This document shows, piece by piece, positions 1 through 7,638 of a DNA stretch of 33,135 nt. Position 1 is the first letter of the stretch. Every line of letters begins with the position of its first letter. This DNA is from Chloroflexota bacterium (GTDB lineage Bacteria > Chloroflexota > Dehalococcoidia > Lucifugimonadales > Lucifugimonadaceae). The stretch lies in assembly GCA_009838175.1 (NCBI GenBank), contig VXSB01000029.1:1-33135 (forward strand), read 5' to 3'. Position numbers and translations under genes: made by a program. The notes under the pieces are model-generated. The model was given only the letters and a program-made list of their open reading frames with translations. It did not search any database and had not been told where the DNA came from.

Positions 1-78
1 CATGCCCGCGGTCTGGCGACGCGGGCCGTGTCTGGAAACGGTTGCTAGCGGTCTGACACACCGCTCTGCGCAGCATCT

Positions 79-233
79 GACCCCTCTCCGGGGTCGCCCC
101 CTCGCGTGACCGCGAGAGGCGATGGAGAGGGAAGGAGCCGAGGTCTCGGCGCTGAGACCGAGGCTCGAGGCGAGGGCCAGTTCCTACGGGCCCGAAGACC
201 CTGGCCGCCGGGCCTTCCCCCAAGAAGGCCCGG
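79..233. repeat. Cluster of four perfect or near-perfect hairpins in non-coding DNA
   Basis: The stretch 1-325 has no convincing gene. It holds four strong inverted repeats: GACCCC/GGGGTC (79-84 and 90-95), CTCGCG/CGCGAG (101-106 and 111-116), a long hairpin whose arms GAGCC-GA-GGTCTC (135-147) and GAGACC-GA-GGCTC (154-166) pair except for a symmetric GA/GA internal mismatch, and a 10-bp perfect stem CCGGGCCTTC/GAAGGCCCGG (208-217 and 224-233). It lies downstream of the minus-strand SDR gene, with no T-run that would make a classical terminator. It may be a palindromic intergenic repeat cluster or a structured RNA. Open frames through it are low-complexity Arg/Pro/Gly/Ser translations, which I do not treat as genes. 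Confidence 0.5.
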
Positions 234-325
234 CAGCAAACAGCCACACCAAGTGGACATACAAACACGTCCAAAAACCACCACATCACAGCCCATCATC
301 ACAATCCGCGGTTCAGGCTACACCC

Positions 326-1132
326 CTAAACCATCACCTGACCACCATCGCACTGGATCGTCTGTCCCGTGATGTTCTTCGCATCCTCGGAAGCCAGAAA
401 CGCCGCCAACGCACCGATATCCGAAGGCGTCTGCGGACGACCCATCGGAATCACCTCCGCCGCTGCCTCCTCGAAAACATCCAAGTGCGCCCGACCAGTC
501 ACGTCCGGATCGCCCATCTCATCACGACGCTCCATCCACTCCTGGTGAAAGGCCGTCCAGATCCGACCCGGCGCAATCGCATTCACATTGATGTTGTCAA
601 CCGCATACTCCCGCGCCAACGCCTGCGTATAAGCGATAACCGACATCTTCGTCGTCGCATAATACGCCGTCACATACCGAGCCGCACGCGCCGCAACCGA
701 TGAGATATTGATGATCTTCCCATACTTCTGCTCACGCATCTGAGGCAGAATCGCCTCCGTAACATCCGCCAAACCCTTCACATTCACCCTCCAAGTGAAC
801 TCCCAGTCAACATCACGCCACTCCACACCAGTCGACCCCGGAGCACCCGAAACACCAGCATTATTCGCAAGAATATCGATCCGACCCGCCGCATCATATG
901 CCAGCGAAACACCCTCCGAAATGCTCTGCTGGTCCGTCACATCCATGTGCACCGCATACCCCTTGCAACCCAGCTCCTCCACCCTCGCAACAGCAGCCGC
1001 AGCGTTGTCGTCATTCAGATCCGCGATGATGATGCTCGCGCCCTGACCAGCCATCCGCTCCACAATCCCCAAACCCAAACCCTGACCACCGCCAGTAACC
1101 AAAGCAGTTCGTCCCGTCAAATCAGCTAGCAT
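326..1132 (-). CDS. Short-chain dehydrogenase/reductase (SDR), classical type
   Basis: This is a 268-residue NAD(P)-dependent oxidoreductase with the classical SDR layout. The Rossmann motif TGGGQGLG lies at 13-20, NNAG at 90-93, and the catalytic tetrad fits N117, S145, Y158 and K162 (YATTK). A PG motif follows at about 188 and the C-terminus is the usual TGQTIQCDGG type. An acidic residue after beta-2 (IIIADLN, D38) suggests a preference for NAD over NADP; that is family knowledge, not proof. The length is typical of FabG-like SDRs. ATG at 1132 has a GAGGGG sequence about 10 bases upstream on the minus strand. It is transcribed divergently from the propeller gene at 1243. The substrate cannot be told from sequence; a hydroxy-acid, sugar or sterol dehydrogenase are all possible. 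Confidence 0.93.
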   Translation of the reverse strand: MLADLTGRTALVTGGGQGLGLGIVERMAGQGASIIIADLNDDNAAAAVARVEELGCKGYAVHMDVTDQQSISEGVSLAYDAAGRIDILANNAGVSGAPGSTGVEWRDVDWEFTWRVNVKGLADVTEAILPQMREQKYGKIINISSVAARAARYVTAYYATTKMSVIAYTQALAREYAVDNINVNAIAPGRIWTAFHQEWMERRDEMGDPDVTGRAHLDVFEEAAAEVIPMGRPQTPSDIGALAAFLASEDAKNITGQTIQCDGGQVMV

Positions 1133-1242
1133 GTCGCAATTTCCCCTCGCGCAAAGTGTCGATTCCGTTTGAGATGGTGCATAATTCTAGCACCGCGCAT
1201 AACTCTGAAAATTGACCACAAATCCTCGGAGAATCCCCGCCC

Positions 1243-2256
1243 GTGTCACTCCCACCCGACCACGTCACCAACTACGAACCCGTCCCCGGATGGGCAAAAA
1301 TCCCCCACGGAATATGGCTCCGAGAAGCCACATCAGTAACCGTCGACTCCAAAGACAACGTCTACGTCTTCAATCGCGGCAACGTCCCCATCCTAGTCTT
1401 CGATCCCGACGGAAACCTCATCGACATGTGGGGCAACGACGATCCCCAAGGCTCTGTCCGCATAACCGAAGACCCCTACGGCAACCGACTCCAGTTCTGG
1501 GACGGCTGGTTCATGCGTGCACACGGAATCTCCACCGACCACGAAGACAACCTGTGGCTCGTCGACGACGTCGGCAACAAAATCCACAAATACACCACCT
1601 CCGGCGAACACCTCCTGACCATCGGCACCGGCGAAGAGGTCCCTCGCGAAAGCGGCAAGATGTTCAACCGCCCAACTGACGCCGCTGTCAACCCCGCCAC
1701 CGGCGACGTCTTCATCTCCGATGGTTATGGCAACTCGCGCGTCCACCGCATGGACGCCCAAGGCAACCACATAATGTCATGGGGCGAATCCGGAACCGAC
1801 GACGGAAAGTTCAACCTTCCACACAACATCGCCATCCTCGACGACGACCTCGTAATCGTCTGCGACCGCGAAAGCCACCGCGTCGAAGTCTTCACCACCG
1901 AAGGCGAATTCGTCCGCCAATGGCCTGCCCACAAAGCCTGCGGCATAGAAGTCACAGGCAAAGGCCCCGACGCAACCGTCTACATCGGAGAGCAAGGACC
2001 CGCACCCGTCCAACGCGGCGTTGCCGACATCGGCAACCGCGTCAGCATCTTCGACTGGGAAGGCAACATGATCGACCGCTTCGGCAACCCCCATTTCGGC
2101 CAAGGTCCCGATCAGTTCCTATGGCCCCACTCCGTAGCCGTCGACTCCCGCGGCGACGTCTACATCGCCGAAGTCTCATTCGTCGAATGGGGCCGCCACC
2201 AAAACCCACCTGTAGACACCCCCGCCAGCCTCCGCAAGTGGCGCCGAAAGAACTGA
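1243..2256 (+). CDS. NHL-repeat six-bladed beta-propeller, amidating-lyase-like
   Basis: This 337-residue protein is built of about six NHL-type propeller blades. They show as repeating hydrophobic-V/A-D-x-x-D/G-N/D-V-Y segments: around 30 (ATSVTVDSKDNVYVF), 90 (AHGISTDHEDNLWLV), 143 (PTDAAVNPATGDVFI), 194 (PHNIAILDDDLVIV) and near the end (PHSVAVDSRGDVYIAE). The opening, with a GWAKIPHGIW segment, resembles bacterial homologues of peptidyl-alpha-hydroxyglycine alpha-amidating lyase. Whether it has lyase activity is unknown; many such proteins are binding scaffolds or lactonase-like hydrolases. There is no signal peptide or membrane segment, so it is probably cytoplasmic. It starts with GTG, with GGAG about 11 bases upstream. 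It is divergent from the SDR gene, so both may share the 110-base control region between them. Confidence 0.88.
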   Translation: MSLPPDHVTNYEPVPGWAKIPHGIWLREATSVTVDSKDNVYVFNRGNVPILVFDPDGNLIDMWGNDDPQGSVRITEDPYGNRLQFWDGWFMRAHGISTDHEDNLWLVDDVGNKIHKYTTSGEHLLTIGTGEEVPRESGKMFNRPTDAAVNPATGDVFISDGYGNSRVHRMDAQGNHIMSWGESGTDDGKFNLPHNIAILDDDLVIVCDRESHRVEVFTTEGEFVRQWPAHKACGIEVTGKGPDATVYIGEQGPAPVQRGVADIGNRVSIFDWEGNMIDRFGNPHFGQGPDQFLWPHSVAVDSRGDVYIAEVSFVEWGRHQNPPVDTPASLRKWRRKN

Positions 2257-2287
2257 TTCCTCAGCGTCGGAAAATATGGAATTTGCT

Positions 2288-2305
2288 ATTGGAGCGACTT
2301 CCAAT
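2288..2305. terminator. Possible weak bidirectional terminator hairpin
   Basis: A perfect 6-bp inverted repeat ATTGGA/TCCAAT with a six-base loop lies in the 66-base gap between the convergent propeller gene and DUF2007-like gene. The surrounding bases are AT-richer than the genes. There is no long T-run, so termination is only suggested by position and symmetry. Confidence 0.25.
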
Positions 2306-2322
2306 TTGCACGATTCTCAACC

Positions 2323-2571
2323 TCATTCCTCATCAACAACCCCGTCGACATACTGCGCCAGGATTCTTCGCGCCTCCTCGGCCCGCGCCTCCGGCACCAT
2401 CAACCGCACCGGCATGACTGAAGTCCCAAGAAACGGAATCCCATCCGATTTCACCGCGCAAGGACACCCCTCATTGCGAACGAGCCCCGCCCACGTTTCC
2501 GCGATCAATTGGTCCGGAGCGGTCGCGAACTCTACCCAACGCTCTCGCATCTCAGTTCGCAGTGTCGACAC
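2323..2571 (-). CDS. DUF2007-like small protein overlapping the dnaE end
   Basis: This 82-residue protein resembles the DUF2007 family of putative prokaryotic signal-transducing proteins. It opens with a segment about acquiring and choosing a short alpha/beta unit (FATAPDQLIAETWAGLVRNEG), then a CPCAVKSDGIP strand region and a closing VPEARAEEARRIL helix, all typical of that family. The GTG start at 2571 lies inside the last codons of dnaE, a 20-base overlap that implies translational coupling. An in-frame ATG at 2550, just after the dnaE stop, is an alternative start giving 75 residues. Its biochemical role is not known. The dnaE linkage may only reflect operon packing. Confidence 0.75.
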   Translation of the reverse strand: MSTLRTEMRERWVEFATAPDQLIAETWAGLVRNEGCPCAVKSDGIPFLGTSVMPVRLMVPEARAEEARRILAQYVDGVVDEE

Positions 2572-5500
2572 TCATCGCGACGTTGCTTTCACCAAGAATC
2601 GAGACCAGCTCCGAACGTAGCTGCTGAGACGGTTCTACGCTGAAGAACGGAAAGTCCATCGAAACCGTCTTTCCATCAATCGACAGCTTCGCCAACACCT
2701 TGCCGTCGCCCTTATGCTCGCCCAATGCCAACAGAACCTCGTGAATTGTCTCGCGGGAGGGCGTAGCTTCACCATCGCACTCGAACGACAGCATCACCGC
2801 TGGCTCGTCAGATGATGTACCGCGTGTAGATGTCATAGTCTCGCCATTCTGCTGCGCTTCGCCGTTCGTCCCTTCAATCGCTCCATGATACGTCGCGGCG
2901 TGCAAACCGTTGCCGTTCATCGATCCATTGACCTCCGGCCTAGAATCACCGTTCTGCGAAGGAATGTACGCGAAGGCATTGCTCACCGCCACGCCCGACG
3001 AGTTGTTGAACGTGCGAACCGAACCCCTGACTTCCGCGTAAACATCCTCATGCCAAATCCCCAACGTCCGCTCCAGCACGTTCGACCAAACCGTCAACTC
3101 GATCTCATCGTCAAGCAAAGCCATTTTTGCCGTCAAGAACGGGTCGCCATTGCGAGTCGTCCGACGATCGATGGATACTAACTTGCCGATTACCCGGACA
3201 CGCCTGCCTTCCTCGTTCAATTTTTCATTGCTGGCGTAAACGATCGCGCCATTACCTTCATGCTCCAGCGCTGTCCGTTTCGCCGCCTCCTCTTGACTCT
3301 CGGTGATCACCAACCCGAACAGTTCTTTCTCCCACTCCCTCAGCGTCTTGATACCCACTCCACCGTTTTCCTGCGGCGGATCGAACTCGATACCAATAAA
3401 CGACTCGCTGGAATCCGCGCCGCCAAACATTGAATGCTGTCCCGATGAACGCGCCGCGCCCGTTTTACGCATGTGCGTCGCAAGGTTGCCCGCATGCTCC
3501 AATAGTTGCTCGCGCTGCGCCATCGAATCGAACGCACCCGCCTTGATCAGAGATCGCAGCGACGACTCCGGCGGCGCAACCTCAGCCAAACGGTTGCAGA
3601 AATCAGCAACGTCTGCAAAACGCCCCTTGCCGTCGCCATCACGAATCTCAACAATCTCTTCCACCGTCGCCGGCCCGACGCCTCGTATCGATGCGAGACC
3701 GTACCGGATACCACCGCGCTCCCCAACACCCTCATCCACCGTGAACGATGTCTTAGAAACATTGATATCCGGTGGCAACACCTCAATCCCCCGCTTCTTC
3801 GCCTCCGAGATGCATCTCTGCACCCGCTCAGGCGCACCGGCAAACGAATCCAGCATCGCGACGAAGTACTCCAACGGGTAGTTCGCTTTGAAGTACGTCG
3901 TCCAGTAAGTGATGTACGCATACGACACCGCGTGCGCCTTGTTGAACCCGTAGCCCGCAAACGGCAGGATGTAAGTAAACAGGTCGCGGCCTTCCTGCTC
4001 CGTGTGCCCCTTCTTCACCGCACCCTCGACGAACTTGCGTTCCTCTTCACGCATGATTGCGGGCACCTTCTTGCCCATCGCCTTGCGCAAAATGTCCGCC
4101 TCTCCGAGCGTGTACCCGGCGAAGTCTTGCGCCGTCAACATCACTTGGTCCTGATACACGATCACGCCATAAGTGGTATCCAGAAGATGCGCGATGCTCG
4201 GATGTGGGTACTCAATCGGCTGCCGCCCATGCTTACATGCGATCAGGCGATCGATATGCTGCATAGGCCCCGGACGGTAAAGCGCGATCATCGCCGCGAT
4301 ATCGTCGATTGACGTTGGCTTCAGATCCTTGATGTAGCGAGTCATCCCCGCGCCTTCAAGCTGGAACGACCCGAACGTGTCGCCATCCGCCATCAACTTG
4401 AAAGTCGCCTCATCATCGAGCGGGACCTGCTTCTCGTCGTAAAGGTCGATCACTTCGCCACGATGTTCGGCGATGATCTTCAAACAGCGATCCAACACCG
4501 CCAAGTTGGTGAGGCCGAGGAAGTCCCACTTCAACAGCCCGGCAAACTCAATCGGATACATCGAGTACTGCGTCGCAGCAAGGCCAGTGTCGTTGCCCTT
4601 CTGCGGACGCTGCAAAGCCGTGTATTTCACGAGCGGGTCGTCTGAAATCACCACTCCAGCAGCATGGGTGCTCACGTTGCGCACCCGTCCCTCAACACCC
4701 ATCGCCTTGTCGAGTATCTCGGCAGCGACCTGGTTTTGGCGAATCAGATGTTGGAGCTCCACGCTCTGTTCCTTGGCAGTGCGCAGATTGAACTCACGTG
4801 GCGGAGCATCCTCCTCATCGTCATTCGACATCGGAGAATAGTTTGCTACCGCGCGCACGAGCCGGTTACATGCCTCGTTTATCTGAGAATTGTCGGTTGC
4901 GCCATCCTCCATCACTCGAGCCGCATCCCGAATCGCCGCCCGCGCCTTCATCGTCCCGAACGTCGTGATCTGCGCAACCCGATCCGGCCCATACCGCTCC
5001 AAGCAATACTGGATAACCTCGCCTCGACGGTCATCCGCAAATTCCATGTCGATGTCAGGCATCTCTGGACGCTCGACATTCAAGAAGCGCTCAAAGAAGA
5101 GTCCATAAGGCAACGGATCAAAGTCAATCACCTGCAAACAGTAAAGCACCAAGCTCGAAGCCGCCGAACCTCGAACCGTCGATAGTATCCCTTTCTGCTT
5201 GACGAATCTGAAGATGTCCCAGACCACCAAAAAATAGTCCGCAAAATCCGTCACCTCGATGATGTGAAGCTCTTTCTCCAACCGTTCCCTCACCTCATCC
5301 GAGATCTCCCCGAAACGGTCCATCGCACCTTCGTAGCAGATCTGCCGCAGGTACTGAGCCGAAGACATCCCATTCGGCGTCGGATACTGCGGCAACTTCG
5401 TCCGTCGCTGCGAGAGCTCCAACGTGCAACGCTCCGCAATCGCCAAGGTGTTGCTAAGAGCCTCCGGATGCTCTGGGAACACCTGCGTCATCTCCGCCGC

Positions 5501-6259
5501 CGACTTCACGTAGTAGCTGTCATCCTCCATCCGCAATCGCTTCGCGTCTGCCAGCTTGCTCGATGTAACAATGCATGTCAACGTGTCCTGATGCGGCGCA
5601 TCCTCCGGATATACATAGTGACAGTCGTTCGTCACTACGAGGTCTATGCCCATCTCCGCTGACAGTTCGTTAACCGCCCGGTTAACCACATCTTGCCCTG
5701 GCACATTCTCGTGATGCATCAACTCCAAGTAGTAGCGATCACCAAAAACCTCCCGATACCAACCCGCAGTCCCCCGCGCCGCCGTCAAATCACCATTCAT
5801 CCGCAACACATCACGCGCCAACTCACCTGACAAACACCCCGACAGCACGATCAACCCCTCCGAATGTTCCGCCAAGAGATCGCGATCTACCCGCGGCCGG
5901 TAGTAAAAACCCTCGAGATGAGCTTTGGTCGCAAGCTGCAAGAGATTCCGATAACCCGTCAAGTCCTCAGCAAGCAAAGTTATGTGCGGTTGCGGCCCTC
6001 CGCTAGCCCCTTCCGCCGCTGTCCGCTCATGCCGCGATCCGAACGCTACATACCCCTCCATCCCGATGATCGGCTTGATCCCCGCCGACTTCGCCGCCTT
6101 GTAGAAATCGATCGCCGCGTAGACGTTCCCATGATCCGTCAACGCCATCGCCGGTTGCCCAAGCTCGGCAGCTCGTTTCACCATATCCTCGACGTGACCA
6201 TAGCCGTCGAGCAACGAATACTCAGAATGGTTGTGCAGATGAACAAACTGGTCGGTCAT
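2552..6259 (-). CDS. dnaE: DNA polymerase III alpha subunit
   Basis: This is the replicative polymerase catalytic subunit, 1235 residues, full length for the DnaE1 type. Domains in order: PHP domain with HLHNHSEYS (7-15) and TDHGN (41-45); polymerase palm with catalytic aspartates D402 and D404 in PDIDMEF and D579 in LKWDFLGL; fingers with YRPGPMQHI (661-669) and GFNKAHAVSY (771-780); a helix-hairpin-helix region near 858 (IRGVGPATVEEI); a QHSMF sequence at 941-945 that fits the internal beta-clamp binding motif; an OB fold (about 1020-1100); a Gly/Asn-rich linker (about 1101-1150); and a C-terminal tau-binding-like domain. It starts at ATG 6259. AAGGAAGG lies 13 bases upstream, and a three-codon frame ATGGACCGATGA ends across the start. 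A TATACT-like -10 sequence is visible on the minus strand at 6328-6333. Confidence 0.97.
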   Translation of the reverse strand: MTDQFVHLHNHSEYSLLDGYGHVEDMVKRAAELGQPAMALTDHGNVYAAIDFYKAAKSAGIKPIIGMEGYVAFGSRHERTAAEGASGGPQPHITLLAEDLTGYRNLLQLATKAHLEGFYYRPRVDRDLLAEHSEGLIVLSGCLSGELARDVLRMNGDLTAARGTAGWYREVFGDRYYLELMHHENVPGQDVVNRAVNELSAEMGIDLVVTNDCHYVYPEDAPHQDTLTCIVTSSKLADAKRLRMEDDSYYVKSAAEMTQVFPEHPEALSNTLAIAERCTLELSQRRTKLPQYPTPNGMSSAQYLRQICYEGAMDRFGEISDEVRERLEKELHIIEVTDFADYFLVVWDIFRFVKQKGILSTVRGSAASSLVLYCLQVIDFDPLPYGLFFERFLNVERPEMPDIDMEFADDRRGEVIQYCLERYGPDRVAQITTFGTMKARAAIRDAARVMEDGATDNSQINEACNRLVRAVANYSPMSNDDEEDAPPREFNLRTAKEQSVELQHLIRQNQVAAEILDKAMGVEGRVRNVSTHAAGVVISDDPLVKYTALQRPQKGNDTGLAATQYSMYPIEFAGLLKWDFLGLTNLAVLDRCLKIIAEHRGEVIDLYDEKQVPLDDEATFKLMADGDTFGSFQLEGAGMTRYIKDLKPTSIDDIAAMIALYRPGPMQHIDRLIACKHGRQPIEYPHPSIAHLLDTTYGVIVYQDQVMLTAQDFAGYTLGEADILRKAMGKKVPAIMREEERKFVEGAVKKGHTEQEGRDLFTYILPFAGYGFNKAHAVSYAYITYWTTYFKANYPLEYFVAMLDSFAGAPERVQRCISEAKKRGIEVLPPDINVSKTSFTVDEGVGERGGIRYGLASIRGVGPATVEEIVEIRDGDGKGRFADVADFCNRLAEVAPPESSLRSLIKAGAFDSMAQREQLLEHAGNLATHMRKTGAARSSGQHSMFGGADSSESFIGIEFDPPQENGGVGIKTLREWEKELFGLVITESQEEAAKRTALEHEGNGAIVYASNEKLNEEGRRVRVIGKLVSIDRRTTRNGDPFLTAKMALLDDEIELTVWSNVLERTLGIWHEDVYAEVRGSVRTFNNSSGVAVSNAFAYIPSQNGDSRPEVNGSMNGNGLHAATYHGAIEGTNGEAQQNGETMTSTRGTSSDEPAVMLSFECDGEATPSRETIHEVLLALGEHKGDGKVLAKLSIDGKTVSMDFPFFSVEPSQQLRSELVSILGESNVAMSVDTAN

Positions 6260-6438
6260 CGGTCCATCGGCACCTTCCTTGTGATTGAAATAACTAGGAG
6301 CTCAACGCCCTTCATATCGATGGATACAGTATAGACACCGCTGGGTTATCTGTGCCATTTCAAAGCGGGGATTTGTTCCAACGTATCCCAAAACCATGTA
6401 TGCTATGCGGCAGTGAAATCAGCCCTGAGTTACAAAAC

Positions 6439-7638
6439 ATGACACTGCCCACCCTAGAGCAACTCGAACAAGATCCTTATGCCGCATTAGGCGTCCGAAA
6501 ATTCATCAACGCAACATGTCATCACACCAATATGGGCGGTACGCTGATACCTGAGACGACGTTAAAAGCGATGCGGACAGCTGCCGACAATTTCGTCGAC
6601 CTCAGAGAACTTCAAAAAGCCACTGGGCGCATCATCGCCGAGGTTACCCACGCCGACGACGGCTACATCGTCTCCGGTTGTGCCGCCGGTCTAATGGTCT
6701 CCGCCGCCGCCATCATCACTGGCACCGACGAAGCACTGATCGAGCAACTTCCATACGTTCAAGGCGGTCAAGTTCCATGCATCGCCAAACGATTTGCACG
6801 AGCGAAGAACTATAAGGGCGAAGAGTACGTTAACCACGGCTACGCGATGGCCGTCAAAACTGCCGGCGTGAAGTTCGTCGAAATCGGCGAGCCTGATCCC
6901 GAGGACCGCCCCACAAAAGTAGTCACCGCCGAAGAATACGAGCAGGCATTCATCGACAACCCCGACGCAAAGATGGTCTACTGGGTCGGATACGCACCCC
7001 CAGAAGACATCGCCTTGGAAGACGTCATGGACATCGCGCACGCTTACGGTGCGCGCGTGATTATTGACGCCTCAAACTGTCTGCCTCCGCGCGAGAACCT
7101 ATACCGCTTCATCGACCTTGGCGCCGACGTCGTTTGCTTCAGCGGCGGCAAAGGTATCCAAGGTCCACAAGGGTCGGGCATTATCGCGGGCAGTCAGGAC
7201 ATCATCGACTCCATAGCAATGCAGTCCGCGCCTTCTCATGGCATCGGACGCGTCGCGAAGGTATCGAAAGAAGAGGTCGTAGGACAAATCGCCTCTTTCA
7301 TTTGGTGGGTGGAACAAGACGACGAAGAGCGGATGACAGAGCACCACAGGAAGACCGGGATGCTTCACAACAGTTTGTCCGGGCTTGCCAAGATGTCCGA
7401 CTCCTATATCGAGTTCCCTGACGAAGACAACAGGCCGATGCCAAACGTCCACGTCAAGGTCGACCCAGCCACAGGCAAAGATGCCGAATGGCTCATCGGC
7501 GAGCTCCGCGACGGCGATCCTGCAATCTCGGTTGTCGGCCACGCCAGAGACCCGCAGATCGTACGCATCGACGTGCGATTGCTAGAAGACGAAGAGATCG
7601 CAGAGATATCAAGGCGGCTACACGAGATCCTCGGATGA
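6439..7638 (+). CDS. SelA-like PLP-dependent enzyme (aminotransferase fold type I)
   Basis: This is a pyridoxal-phosphate enzyme of the selenocysteine synthase-like group, which includes D-glucosaminate-6-phosphate ammonia-lyase and related enzymes. From the ATG at 6439 it has 399 residues. The opening YAALGVRKFINATCHHTNMGG is replaced in relatives by YxxLGVxxVINAxGxxTxLGG. The cofactor aspartate lies in VIIDAS (D210) and the Schiff-base lysine in FSGGKGIQGPQ (K238). The frame is open back to a GTG at 6352, but that extension (residues with MPFQSGDLFQRIPKP) is unlike the family, so I prefer 6439; neither start has a clear Shine-Dalgarno. Its stop overlaps the next gene's start (ATGA), so the two are translationally coupled. 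True SelA is unlikely: it lacks the N-terminal domain and no selB is near. A lyase or racemase acting on an amino or sugar acid is inferred. Confidence 0.88.
   Translation: MTLPTLEQLEQDPYAALGVRKFINATCHHTNMGGTLIPETTLKAMRTAADNFVDLRELQKATGRIIAEVTHADDGYIVSGCAAGLMVSAAAIITGTDEALIEQLPYVQGGQVPCIAKRFARAKNYKGEEYVNHGYAMAVKTAGVKFVEIGEPDPEDRPTKVVTAEEYEQAFIDNPDAKMVYWVGYAPPEDIALEDVMDIAHAYGARVIIDASNCLPPRENLYRFIDLGADVVCFSGGKGIQGPQGSGIIAGSQDIIDSIAMQSAPSHGIGRVAKVSKEEVVGQIASFIWWVEQDDEERMTEHHRKTGMLHNSLSGLAKMSDSYIEFPDEDNRPMPNVHVKVDPATGKDAEWLIGELRDGDPAISVVGHARDPQIVRIDVRLLEDEEIAEISRRLHEILG

Noticed and set aside
1-240. Possible RNase P, tmRNA, SRP or 6S RNA
   Set aside because: None of the conserved sequences of RNase P, tmRNA or SRP RNA was seen, and the serial short hairpins do not form one 6S-like rod.
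45-703. Open frames on both strands over the hairpin cluster and SDR 3' end
   Set aside because: Low-complexity Arg/Pro/Ser translations of hairpin DNA or shadows of the SDR gene.
6352-6438. Upstream GTG extension of the SelA-like gene
   Set aside because: The extra 29 residues do not resemble the family N-terminus and no ribosome site precedes the GTG.
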